NCBI GenBank assembly: GCA_965222695.1
Contig: OZ244967.1
Coordinates: 620,001-684,000, forward strand
Direction of reading: 5' to 3'
Source: UBA7957 sp965222695
GTDB lineage: Bacteria > Pseudomonadota > Gammaproteobacteria > Granulosicoccales > Granulosicoccaceae
Length of the DNA stretch: 64,000 bases
Shown: positions 18,914 to 27,990 of the stretch, one piece after another
Position numbering within the stretch: the stretch's first letter is position 1
Layout of the letters: every line of letters begins with the position of its first letter
Notes under the pieces: model-generated
The model's input: only the letters and a program-made list of their open reading frames with translations
Told to the model about the DNA's origin: nothing
Database searches by the model: none
Position numbers and translations under genes: made by a program

Positions 18914-20566
18914 ATGAATTCACCGCTGACGAAATATTTTATTCTAATCTTCATCCTTTATGTTTTTGGGCTTTCAACGGGTTTTTCACAGACACAGGAA
19001 GAGTTATCCCCCACCGAAGCCTGGATTAGCGGCATAGAAAATGTTTCCCAGGGCTACAGCGGTTGGGTGCAGGGAATTACCCCCCCGGAGGTAAGACCTG
19101 AAGATGAGACAGGAATAGACGCAACGATTAACGCGGTGACCGCACCTATAGCGGCGCTGGTCGGGAAAATCGTTTTTTTCAAAATCCCGGTATTCGGCGC
19201 ACAGCTCCCCCTGGTTGTATTATGGCTGGTTATAGGTGCTGTGTTTTTTACCATCTATATGGGATTTATCAATATCCGCGGATTCAAGCACGCCATTGAG
19301 CTGGTTCGTGGAGACTACGCCGATCCCAACAGCCATGGTGAAGTTTCACACTTTCAGGCTTTGGCCACCGCCGTTTCCGGGACTGTCGGCATAGGTAATA
19401 TCGGCGGGGTTGCAGTAGCCGTTACCGTGGGTGGCGCAGGCGCTACTTTCTGGTTAATCGTGGCCGGTTTACTGGGAATGTCCACCAAGTTTGTTGAATG
19501 TACCCTGGGCGTGAAATACCGGCACGAGTTTGACGATGGACACGTCTCCGGTGGTCCGATGTATTATCTGAGAAAAGGCTTCTCCGACAGAGGAATGGAG
19601 GGGTTCGGAAAATTTATGGGAACATTCTATGCCGTAGGTATATTTATCGGAGCGCTGGGAATAGGGAATATGTTTCAATCCAACCAGGCCTATGTTCAGC
19701 TTAACAATGTTTCCGGAGGCGCGCTGGACGGGTTGGGGTGGCTGGTAGGTTTGATTATGGCGGCTGTTGTATTTATGGTGATTATTGGCGGCATCAAATC
19801 CATCGCACGGGTTACTGAGAAAATTGTCCCCTTTATGGCTGTTTTTTATTGCTTCTTCGCCATTGTGGTTATATTGATGAATATTACGTCCATTCCACAG
19901 GCCATAGCCAATATCTTTTCGGGCGCCTTTACCGGGGAAGGAGTCGCGGGGGGAGCGTTGGGAGCGATGATTATCGGTTTCCAACGGGCTGTATTTTCCA
20001 ATGAAGCAGGAATAGGTTCGGCATCGATTGCACACTCAGCGGTCAAGACGAATGAGCCCGTGACCGAGGGGTTTGTTTCGCTATTGGAGCCGTTTATCGA
20101 TACTATAGTGATCTGTACTATTACCGCTTTGGTAATAGGAACGGCCTATGTTGCAGATCCGAATTTCGCCGGAGACGCGCAAGGCGTGGCCATGACGTCA
20201 GCCGCATTTGAGCGGAAGTTCTCCTGGTTCCCGATCCCACTGGCATTCGCCGCTGTATTATTCGCTTTCTCTACCATGATTTCCTGGTCCTACTACGGGC
20301 TGAAAGGCTGGTCGTATCTGTTCGGGGAAAGCAATAAAAGCCAGATTAACTACAAGATTATATTCTGTGCGTTTGTTGCACTGGGTTGCGTTGTCCAGCT
20401 TGGCCCCATCCTGGATATTTCGGATGCATTGGTCTTTCTGATATGCGTACCGAATATTCTCGGTTTGTATTTCCTGGCCCCGGTAGTCAAGCGGGAACTG
20501 GACTCCTACTGGGCAAGGGTCAACAGCGGGGAAATCAGAAACTTCAGAAAGGAGAAACTGAACTGA
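18914..20566 (+). CDS. AGCS-family sodium:alanine/glycine symporter
   Basis: 550 residues. A signal-anchor-like start is followed by about 65 soluble residues and then some ten or eleven membrane segments. The family block SGTVGIGNIGGVAVAVTVGGAGATFWL, with the following STKFVECTLGVKYR, and the block FSNEAGIGSASIAHSA identify AGCS (AlsT/DagA). It should import alanine or glycine with sodium across the inner membrane. The N-terminal extension of about 70 residues before the first family segment is longer than in many members. The ribosome site AAGGAGTAG lies ahead of the ATG. Confidence 0.92.
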   Translation: MNSPLTKYFILIFILYVFGLSTGFSQTQEELSPTEAWISGIENVSQGYSGWVQGITPPEVRPEDETGIDATINAVTAPIAALVGKIVFFKIPVFGAQLPLVVLWLVIGAVFFTIYMGFINIRGFKHAIELVRGDYADPNSHGEVSHFQALATAVSGTVGIGNIGGVAVAVTVGGAGATFWLIVAGLLGMSTKFVECTLGVKYRHEFDDGHVSGGPMYYLRKGFSDRGMEGFGKFMGTFYAVGIFIGALGIGNMFQSNQAYVQLNNVSGGALDGLGWLVGLIMAAVVFMVIIGGIKSIARVTEKIVPFMAVFYCFFAIVVILMNITSIPQAIANIFSGAFTGEGVAGGALGAMIIGFQRAVFSNEAGIGSASIAHSAVKTNEPVTEGFVSLLEPFIDTIVICTITALVIGTAYVADPNFAGDAQGVAMTSAAFERKFSWFPIPLAFAAVLFAFSTMISWSYYGLKGWSYLFGESNKSQINYKIIFCAFVALGCVVQLGPILDISDALVFLICVPNILGLYFLAPVVKRELDSYWARVNSGEIRNFRKEKLN

Positions 20567-20639
20567 AGTGCTAACAGGCCCTAACTTGCCGGATGGTACC
20601 CCTTGCTGCAAGGGGCACCATCCCTGTCATTCGCACCTA

Positions 20640-20737
20640 AGTAGTCCGTCCACTTGATAAGTTCGGGTTCAGCGGGCCTGACTGCGTTCGCAGCAAGGCG
20701 CTGTTGCGAAGACATAGTTGGGCTACGCCGAGCAATA
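20640..20737. mobile_element. Truncated copy of the MITE-like element
   Basis: 98 bases match the right end of the 8813-9083 element in inverse orientation with about two mismatches (AGTAGTCCGTCCACTTGATA through GGGCTACGCCGAGCAATA). The match ends exactly where the stop codon of the following minus-strand gene begins. Only one terminal repeat is present. Confidence 0.75.
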
Positions 20738-21562
20738 CTAGTTTCCAATTCGTATATCATCAATTGAATAAGAACTTGACCCGTCCACTGAAGTGATTCT
20801 GGCTTCGACAATATCCCAGGCCCAGTCGCCCAGATTCCAGTAATTGGGGTCAAGATGGTTCCAGCACAACCATACTCCCGGATCGGCACCGGCGGCTTCC
20901 GAAGTTACCCATTCACCGGGATCGGTTTCCTGATTCTTTTTGTAGCAAAGCCTGACCGGAGTGTTGCCGACAATTCGGATCCGTTCGAGAACGAAAGGCT
21001 GAAAGTGATCGCCGTCTTCAACCCTGATCCGCAGCCATTCGTCTCCCCAGTGGGAGGAAGCATAAGTTCTGGGTTCGGTGGGAATATCGACAAATTCACA
21101 CGAACCATCACCGTTTATCCGGCTTGGGTAGAATTGTTCATTATCAGCGCAAAATTCCACATCCGGGTCGGCAAACCCGAGATGAAAATGGCCGTATTTC
21201 TTCGGCCTGATATCCACAAAGTTGCTTCCGCAGCGCTCGAACCAGGGAACATTGACGCGGTCACCCCACAGGCTGGGTTCGGAGAATGCCAGGGCTTGTT
21301 CGTCGTTAAAATCAACATCGCACTGGGTGGAATAATAGGGTTTGTTTTCGGTTTGATAGCCGTCAACAGCGTCCCGGCCGGTAGTCGGGTTTTCACCTCG
21401 ACCCTGTACCCTTGGAGCATCCGGTTTACTGGCGATATCAATCTTTTGCGTATGGGTGTATTGTTTTTCCACCACAAGTCTGTCCGCGTACAGGGCAGGG
21501 GACTGTGCCACAATTGTAGAACTCAACAGGCATATGGACAATGCTGGTTTTAAAGTATTCAT
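20738..21562 (-). CDS. Secreted protein of unknown function
   Basis: 274 residues with a signal peptide (cleavage near ALYADR). The mature protein is rich in tryptophan, tyrosine and cysteine (at least six Cys), suggesting disulfide-bonded beta structure, and ends SSYSIDDIRIGN, a form common at the end of secreted beta-sandwich proteins. No catalytic motif was found. Its TAG stop touches the truncated MITE copy, so the natural C-terminus may have been altered by that insertion. Monocistronic. Confidence 0.6.
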   Translation of the reverse strand: MNTLKPALSICLLSSTIVAQSPALYADRLVVEKQYTHTQKIDIASKPDAPRVQGRGENPTTGRDAVDGYQTENKPYYSTQCDVDFNDEQALAFSEPSLWGDRVNVPWFERCGSNFVDIRPKKYGHFHLGFADPDVEFCADNEQFYPSRINGDGSCEFVDIPTEPRTYASSHWGDEWLRIRVEDGDHFQPFVLERIRIVGNTPVRLCYKKNQETDPGEWVTSEAAGADPGVWLCWNHLDPNYWNLGDWAWDIVEARITSVDGSSSYSIDDIRIGN

Positions 21563-21909
21563 CGAACTGTCTCTGGGATCTTGTTTGCGGGATTTAAGTA
21601 TCGCGCCTATGCTCGGTGTCCTGCCGTGAAATTCGCACAGTAACTGTGTGAAATAGTACTCCTTTGAGCAAGATAGGAAGTCGAGTCCGGCGAGTCCGGG
21701 TAGGTTTTAGAAAAACGGTTTGAAGTGATTAAAGTGTCTGGCCCGGGAGAGCAGGCCAGACTAGGACGCAAGATTTACGTAGTCATAGGGAATAAATGAC
21801 TACAAGAGATTTAACGGCAGTGAAAATAAAAGCTGGTGCAAAAGTTACATTTGAAACAATTCATTGTATTTTGGACCGATCGGTATAGGCAATTACCGGT
21901 AAAGACCAA
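21563..21909. other. Intergenic region with two hairpins
   Basis: 347 bases. Perfect 8-bp inverted repeats occur at 21736-21761 (GTCTGGCC / GGCCAGAC) and 21779-21803 (GTAGTCAT / ATGACTAC); either could end the transcript of the lipoprotein gene that stops at 21910. A promoter for the 20738-21562 gene should lie at the low end. No gene seen. Confidence 0.45.
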
Positions 21910-23313
21910 TCATTCCAAAACTGTGTTATTTGCCCGAGATTGGCTTTTCTCCAGATCGGACAGTATCCGATAAAACGCATTGCTTTGTTGCACCAGCCTT
22001 TCAGGTTGATCCAGCAGAGTCGGTTTGTTTCTATCATTGCTGTATATAGTATTTAATACAATATCGTTTATTACGGCGAGCAAAAAGCTGCGGATTTCTT
22101 TATTGAAAATATCGCCATGGCCGTTCATAACGCGCTTACCGGTTTTGATAAAGTATAAGGGGTAATGTCCGGGTAGAGGGCCGATATAGGGTTGTCCGGA
22201 TAAACTGGTCCAGCCTTTCGGTATGCATTGTGCCGGAACCTCTTTACAGCTTTTATAGACGAACGTAGGGCCTTGCTCGGAATCGACAAACTCAAGTCTG
22301 TGTGTAAGATAGGGAGCAAAATTGCCTACCGTGGTCGTATCCAGATATTCTTCCTTTAATACAGGAATTACATTATCGCCTTCATCGCCGGTGTTTCTCC
22401 GGTCAAAATAATGGCTGCGTTGCAGATCCAACTGTTTCCAGGTGAGTGATGTACCCAGGTGTTGTCCGAGCGGAAAAAAGATATGAGTCGCCCAATCACT
22501 GTCGGTGCTGATCGAAATAAATATCGGCCGCTGGTCCACTTTATACTTATCCTTTATCGCTGCTTCCACCAGATGCAAAGACTGGTTCGCTTCAATTGCC
22601 GGGTTCAATACCACGATAGCATCGGCGATATTTGCAGCGTAATTATTCTCGGTTCTGTAGATGACTCTTTCCGCCAATACCTCCGAGAGAGAACTCAAAA
22701 CGATAGCACCGCCGAAGCTGTGACCAAATATTGACAATACATCTCTGGCCTTCGGCTGAGTGATTTTGCTCAGTTCCAGCAGCAGTTGAGTAATACCGCC
22801 CCGGCCAATCTCTTCGGCCACCGATTTTCTGTCCCAAAATGTCAGCTGCTGTATACCGGGGATAAGTGAACTGGCGCCACGCCAACCGATATAGAGTCCG
22901 ACCAGCTTCCGGCCGCTGAGGATTGAGCGCCCCCGGTGTTTATTTCCAGCAATGATTTCAAGCGTCTTCTTGAAGTCCCTCAGGTTTTCATTATCCTCAT
23001 GAGCGTTATTTTTCCAGCCATGAACAAAGGTCAGTACAACGACTCCCTGCTTTTCCGAATGATTCCTGATTTTGTTTAAGATTTTGGTGATATAGCGGTC
23101 ATTGAATGCATTGCCGCGCTCGCTGTACTCGGCAAAGGCGAGGTCATAATTCGGGTACTCCTGGTAATAGCTCTGTGTACAGCTTTCCGATCGAATCCCT
23201 TCCATACAGTTCTGAGGCGTCCAGTCCAACGGGTGGTATGGGGCGTTTCGGGCGCAGGCGCTTATCAATACAATCGTGGAAATCAGTAGCAGGGAAGATA
23301 AATTTCTGTTCAT
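21910..23313 (-). CDS. Lipoprotein alpha/beta-hydrolase
   Basis: 467 residues from ATG 23313 (MNRNLSS), chosen because it gives a clean lipoprotein signal (VLISAC, Cys20). The body contains VVVLTFVHGWKNNA, like the oxyanion-side HGW motif of secreted esterases, and the nucleophile elbow GHSFGG (Ser199). A serine hydrolase of the DUF900/esterase type anchored in a membrane is the likely reading; the acid and histidine of the triad were not assigned. It is divergent from the membrane patatin at 23824, with 510 bases between them. Confidence 0.7.
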   Translation of the reverse strand: MNRNLSSLLLISTIVLISACARNAPYHPLDWTPQNCMEGIRSESCTQSYYQEYPNYDLAFAEYSERGNAFNDRYITKILNKIRNHSEKQGVVVLTFVHGWKNNAHEDNENLRDFKKTLEIIAGNKHRGRSILSGRKLVGLYIGWRGASSLIPGIQQLTFWDRKSVAEEIGRGGITQLLLELSKITQPKARDVLSIFGHSFGGAIVLSSLSEVLAERVIYRTENNYAANIADAIVVLNPAIEANQSLHLVEAAIKDKYKVDQRPIFISISTDSDWATHIFFPLGQHLGTSLTWKQLDLQRSHYFDRRNTGDEGDNVIPVLKEEYLDTTTVGNFAPYLTHRLEFVDSEQGPTFVYKSCKEVPAQCIPKGWTSLSGQPYIGPLPGHYPLYFIKTGKRVMNGHGDIFNKEIRSFLLAVINDIVLNTIYSNDRNKPTLLDQPERLVQQSNAFYRILSDLEKSQSRANNTVLE

Positions 23314-23823
23314 GAGTTCACTCTTCGATCTTGAGAGATATTTGAGGATATTGAATTCCATGAATATTTCAGTTCAGATTACATTGAATCAAGAACGAGA
23401 TTCAATAATTAAAAAGTGATAGCTATAATAAGCACAGAATATTAATTATATTTACAAGTCAGTATGAAAATTTGTCGGTAATCCGGTATTTCGATAGAGC
23501 GAGAACCGCAATAAAAAATCCATTGGATGCATAAAGGATTTTTAATATCTTCTTTCTCAAAAAGAGAATAAATATGGAAAAAGTTTAAACAAAAGTGTTA
23601 GTGCTTTTGTATCTGAAGTATTATTTAATAACAGTGCACCGTTGATGGAATAATAAAAGCAGGGCGCGGTTGGGCTATTCCGATGGTCTCTTCGTTTATT
23701 TGCCTCAGGATCCCTGTTTAGCCGTAACACTTATTCGAATTGTTTTCCTGTGCGGTACTGAAGTTATCAATATTACGCTTTCCTATCTGCGAAGCGTCTT
23801 AATTCCAAACCGGAATCGGGTGT
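23314..23823. other. AT-rich divergent promoter region
   Basis: 510 bases between two divergently transcribed lipid-hydrolase-like genes. Strongly AT-rich in 23370-23640. It must hold both promoters; no palindromic operator or small gene could be defended. Confidence 0.4.
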
Positions 23824-25944
23824 ATGGATGTGAATAAGGAATCAACCGACGACAGTAAGATTCCCGTTTTACAGCGGATATTCAAGGAAATCAGTAAAGC
23901 CTGGGAAATCATCGTCTATGTCAGATTCAGCCTGGTCGTGGTATTGATTGCAGGCTATGCGTTGTATGCGAATGATCAGGTAAAGGACTTATTGGCGGGT
24001 TTGGAAAACAGTATTGTTCATCAGATTTTATTTTTTATAGCGGTAATCTGGTGGACAATGCAAGGTTGGGGATGGGCAAGATATATACTGAACGGGGCCT
24101 ACGGCTTTGATACCAATCGTACCGTCAATGAACGGTCGGCGGATCTTAGCGGCAAATCCTGGTTTTTAATTAACAATTTACCCCGGATTATCGGTATAGG
24201 GGCGATAGTTATCGCAACCATCTCCGTCTATCTCGCTAAAGCGCCTTTTTATTTAATGATTCTTTTGCCAGTGGCCGGTGTGGCTGTCTATTGGTTTTTT
24301 CAAAAACGGCGCAAACTCTTAGGATCCCGTCTCAGAATGCTGGCATCGCAGCCGCCTTCCCGATTTAAAAATTTTACCCTGTCGGTTGTAGTGATTTTGT
24401 TTCTTTGTGCATATTGGTTTCCGGTGCCTATGGGAGGTTTTCTGGGTGCGGGCGCAGTGGCCTTTTTCGGACTCGGCAGCATTGTGCCTATAGGTTCGAT
24501 GTTGGTTGACATAACCCGCCGTAAGGGAATTCCGGTATTGACCCTGCTGATCCTGTTCGCGATCTTTTTCAGTTATTTTAACGATAATCACAAGATAAGA
24601 GATTTGGAATCTGCTTCCGATCGTCCGCCACTGTCTATGATGGATGCTCTGGAACAGTGGAAATCCCAATTCAGTTCGGAAGAGCGAAATTCGCCGATGG
24701 TATTGATCAATACGGCGGGCGGCGGACTCAGGGCGGCCTATTGGACGGGCGTGGTACTGGGTTCACTGGAAGATGCGATGCCAGGGTTCCATCGGTATAT
24801 CTTTGCGATTTCCGGGGTATCCGGCGGTTCTGTGGGCTCAGTGTTTTATAACGCCGCCTTAATCAATGCCATGCACGCAAAAGCGGGGGAAAAGAATCGG
24901 GGTCGGTTTTCAACATCCTTACTTGCTGCAATCGGTAAGGATTACCTGGCGCCAACAGTTGCGGGCATGCTGTACCCGGATCTGCTGCAACGTTTCTTGC
25001 CCTATCCGTTTCTACCCGACAGAGCCGCGGCTTTGGAGAAGGGTTTTGAATCCGGATTTTCCCGCGAATATCCCGATCAGCCCGAGGGGTGCGGTTTAAA
25101 GGATAACTTCAGATCACATTGGAGTGATCAATGTATCAAAGTCAAAGACCAAAAGAACTGGTTGCCTTTATTGTTTATCAATGGCACTTATGAAGAAACG
25201 GGTCGCCGTATCATAACCTCTCCTGTACATATCGAAAATCGGGCCTTTCTTGACAGTCATGATTTTTTCGAGCTAAACGGGCGGCGCGAAATCCGAGCCA
25301 GTACCGCGGCGCATAATAGTGCGCGATTTACCTATATCTCGCCGGCGGGCACGTTTCAGAGCGGTAAAACTTCCGACTCCGGTGCAGGTAAAGGCCATAT
25401 CATCGATGGCGGATACTTCGAAAATTTCGGCGCTGAGACCTTGAGAGACATTCTATCCTGGCTGAAGAATCATAGAGAACAACTGGGTGACAGGGAGTTG
25501 ATGATTATTTCTATCAGCAATGATAGCGGGATGAGCAGGGAGGATTACACTTTGGGAACCCTGGCAAAACCCAGAGAAAAACGGTTCCTGAATGAAACAT
25601 TGGCTCCACTTATCGGATTATTGAAGACACGTGTCGCACGCGGGGTTCTGGCGCAAAAAGCCTTGTGGCGTGATTTCGGTGCAGTAAAGGAGAATCAGCC
25701 ATCGTGTGATATGCATGAGGCTTGTGCATTTTTTAATCTCGACGCCGTACGGGACGAGGATGGGAATGCATTATCGGCGCCACTGGGGTGGGTATTGTCC
25801 GATACCTCAAAAGACTTTATGTCTTGCAGTTTGAACGACTCTGGCAACGGCGACGAGATTTGCCGCTTGTTGAAAACCGTCAGATCAAAAAATAAAGCGG
25901 CTTTTGATAAGCTTGTCAATAAATTTCCAAAGGGTGGGGAATAA
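23824..25944 (+). CDS. Seven-TM patatin-like phospholipase
   Basis: 706 residues. The first 255 residues hold about seven membrane helices (near 34-50, 65-85, 118-138, 142-160, 183-200, 204-228 and 235-252). A patatin domain follows: oxyanion loop NTAGGGLRAAYWTG (about 296-309), nucleophile GVSGG (Ser333) and the DGG motif (Asp528, in IIDGGYFENFG). This is the Ser-Asp dyad of lipid acyl hydrolases. The fusion of a polytopic membrane region with patatin suggests action on membrane lipids at the inner membrane; the side is not known. The substrate is unknown. Divergent from the lipoprotein hydrolase. Confidence 0.82.
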   Translation: MDVNKESTDDSKIPVLQRIFKEISKAWEIIVYVRFSLVVVLIAGYALYANDQVKDLLAGLENSIVHQILFFIAVIWWTMQGWGWARYILNGAYGFDTNRTVNERSADLSGKSWFLINNLPRIIGIGAIVIATISVYLAKAPFYLMILLPVAGVAVYWFFQKRRKLLGSRLRMLASQPPSRFKNFTLSVVVILFLCAYWFPVPMGGFLGAGAVAFFGLGSIVPIGSMLVDITRRKGIPVLTLLILFAIFFSYFNDNHKIRDLESASDRPPLSMMDALEQWKSQFSSEERNSPMVLINTAGGGLRAAYWTGVVLGSLEDAMPGFHRYIFAISGVSGGSVGSVFYNAALINAMHAKAGEKNRGRFSTSLLAAIGKDYLAPTVAGMLYPDLLQRFLPYPFLPDRAAALEKGFESGFSREYPDQPEGCGLKDNFRSHWSDQCIKVKDQKNWLPLLFINGTYEETGRRIITSPVHIENRAFLDSHDFFELNGRREIRASTAAHNSARFTYISPAGTFQSGKTSDSGAGKGHIIDGGYFENFGAETLRDILSWLKNHREQLGDRELMIISISNDSGMSREDYTLGTLAKPREKRFLNETLAPLIGLLKTRVARGVLAQKALWRDFGAVKENQPSCDMHEACAFFNLDAVRDEDGNALSAPLGWVLSDTSKDFMSCSLNDSGNGDEICRLLKTVRSKNKAAFDKLVNKFPKGGE

Positions 25945-26017
25945 CAGGAGTTTTCTCTCCACGCACCCCGGCTTGTCAATCGGACGCTACGTTATATCGA
26001 TAATGCAAGCAGTTATA

Positions 26018-26653
26018 TCAACTATCCAGATTCCACCGCACTCCGACATGGATTTGATCGTCGATCTCCCTGTCGCCGGGTCGTGTATCGAAACTCAGAA
26101 ATCTTAATCCGACAAAGGTGAAAACGGTTTTTCTGATTTGAATTCCTGCGCTGACACGCCAGTCGAACACTCTGTCCGAGTTTCCGAAGGTAAAAATATC
26201 GGGTGCAAAATAGACGCTTCCATTGAGCTTTAGCGGTATCTCCTCAAACAGCACCGATGTTGAAGCTTCCAGGCCGCCGGCAAAGGCAAATAAATCCTCA
26301 TTCTCGTTCGAGACCAGCCCCAGATAGGCGCGCGTTCCGATGGATAGGGTGATACTGGGCATCATGGCCGGATTCGAATCGAGAAGAAAACCGGCTGTAA
26401 TAACGTTATCCCGCTTTTCATTGATTAAAAGACCGACGTTAAGCCGACCGTCTTTTACATCGATAGGAGAACTGTCACGTTCGTAAAAAGCCTGAGCCGC
26501 CTTATCGCTCGCGTATATCTCAGTGGTTTTATACGGGGATTTCTTTTTTGCACCGGAGGACTGCGCGTTCTCCTGCCCTGAAGCCGAGGAAAGTGATAGT
26601 GCAATTAAGAGATTTACAGATAAAAAAGTGTTGAGAATCCTGCGTGGTTTCAT
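26018..26653 (-). CDS. YfaZ-like outer-membrane protein
   Basis: 211 residues from ATG 26653, which follows GGAGATTG. A signal peptide is followed by alternating beta-strands (LNVGLLINEKRDNVITAGFLLDS, LKLNGSVYFAPDIF, IHVGVRWNLDS). The segment YRxxAGxQIRKTVFTFVGLRFL-like (here WRVSAGIQIRKTVFTFVG) and the ending resemble the YfaZ family. Likely a small outer-membrane beta-barrel; no transport role is assigned. It is convergent with the patatin gene, only 73 bases apart. Confidence 0.65.
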   Translation of the reverse strand: MKPRRILNTFLSVNLLIALSLSSASGQENAQSSGAKKKSPYKTTEIYASDKAAQAFYERDSSPIDVKDGRLNVGLLINEKRDNVITAGFLLDSNPAMMPSITLSIGTRAYLGLVSNENEDLFAFAGGLEASTSVLFEEIPLKLNGSVYFAPDIFTFGNSDRVFDWRVSAGIQIRKTVFTFVGLRFLSFDTRPGDREIDDQIHVGVRWNLDS

Positions 26654-27015
26654 ATCAATCTCCAGCGCTCTGTTTTTGTCATTCTGCACGCTTCATTCGG
26701 CTTGTCCCGATGAAGTATTGAGACAACCTTAACGTCGAATAATGCTTTTACAAACCTTTCCATGTTTGGAGTGAATTGCTATCAATCGATGCTACCCTTT
26801 TGAAAACAGAAGGCAAATACACGGAAATGGCGTTCTTGTAATATTGCAAACTAATGTAAATTCTACTGGAACAACCGTTCTTTTCCGGCGGGTATAAAAA
26901 TTGCTCATTCGGAGTATGGATGTCGTGCGTCCGCATCATTCTTGACGGTGTCACAGCACGGCATGAACATTTCTCCATTGTTCAGGATGAACGGATAGAG
27001 ACAAGGAAGGCTTGT

Positions 27016-27990
27016 TTGAGAACCACCCGAATAGACCGCCCGCGCGTTGCAACCCGCAATGCCCAATACGGATTAACACTGATTGAACTGCTGGTGACAC
27101 TGGCAATTGCCGGCATCATCATGGCCAGTTTGACGAATCTGCTTGGGGAAAGTCTGCAAACCGAAATACTGACCCGGCAGAAAAACGCTCTGGTCCGGGA
27201 GGCTGAATTTGCCATGGCCCGGATGACCAGGGCGGTTGGAAAAACCCGTTACCTGATGATTCCTTTGGCGGAAAATCCCTCCACCGCATGGAAGGAGTCG
27301 GTTCGCGATGTACTCGCCGTGACCTTGGACCCGACACTGGACCGCGATCGGGACGGTTGGGCGGATGCCAATAACGATAAAGATTTCCAGGATTTAAATC
27401 AGAACGGGATTCGTGACGCGGGAGAGTGGGAGCGCATAGATGAAGACTCACATTCCGACATGAATAATGATGGTTCTTCGGGTATTTCAGGAATAGACGA
27501 TGACGGTGATGGATCGATTGACGAGCACGGCAAAGATGATGACGATGAAGACGGCGCGAATAACGAGGAGCAGGATGGAGAATTAGATCTCGATGGTGAT
27601 TTCGCATTGGGGGAGGACAAGCATCAGCAGATGGTTCACGATGATAAACCCGGTATTGCGGGAGTGGACGATGATGCCGACGGAACCGTCGATGAAGGTG
27701 ATAAAAACGATGACGATGAGGATGGAGTTAAAAACGAAGACTGGCTGGATGCCGTTGTCTACTATCTTAACGGAACCGATCTGATCGAGCGAATGCCGGC
27801 AATCGATCCGGTCGATGGCACCGACTATACCGAAACAGTGCTTGCAGGCAATGTCAGCAATTTCCAGGTGACACGCTACTCCCGGGCGGGCAGCCGGGCG
27901 GTCCTGGTCAATATTGCCATCACGATCAGTGCAAGCGGTGGCGAATCTTACACCCTTAATGCTATGGCGGCCCAGGGCGGCCTGCTATGA
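27016..27990 (+). CDS. Pseudopilin-like protein with Asp-rich calcium-type insertion
   Basis: 324 residues from TTG 27016, preferred because AAGGAAGG lies five bases upstream; ATG 26920 would add 32 residues without a good site. The prepilin peptidase motif follows a 17-19 residue leader (AQYG|LTLIELLVTLAIAGII). After about 120 residues an unusual acidic stretch runs from roughly 145 to 245, with repeated DxDxDG and DDDGDGSIDE-like units similar to calcium-binding thrombospondin type 3 or EF loops. The family is the GspJ/PilW-like class of minor pilins. Its stop overlaps the start of the next gene (ATGA). Confidence 0.75.
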   Translation: MRTTRIDRPRVATRNAQYGLTLIELLVTLAIAGIIMASLTNLLGESLQTEILTRQKNALVREAEFAMARMTRAVGKTRYLMIPLAENPSTAWKESVRDVLAVTLDPTLDRDRDGWADANNDKDFQDLNQNGIRDAGEWERIDEDSHSDMNNDGSSGISGIDDDGDGSIDEHGKDDDDEDGANNEEQDGELDLDGDFALGEDKHQQMVHDDKPGIAGVDDDADGTVDEGDKNDDDEDGVKNEDWLDAVVYYLNGTDLIERMPAIDPVDGTDYTETVLAGNVSNFQVTRYSRAGSRAVLVNIAITISASGGESYTLNAMAAQGGLL

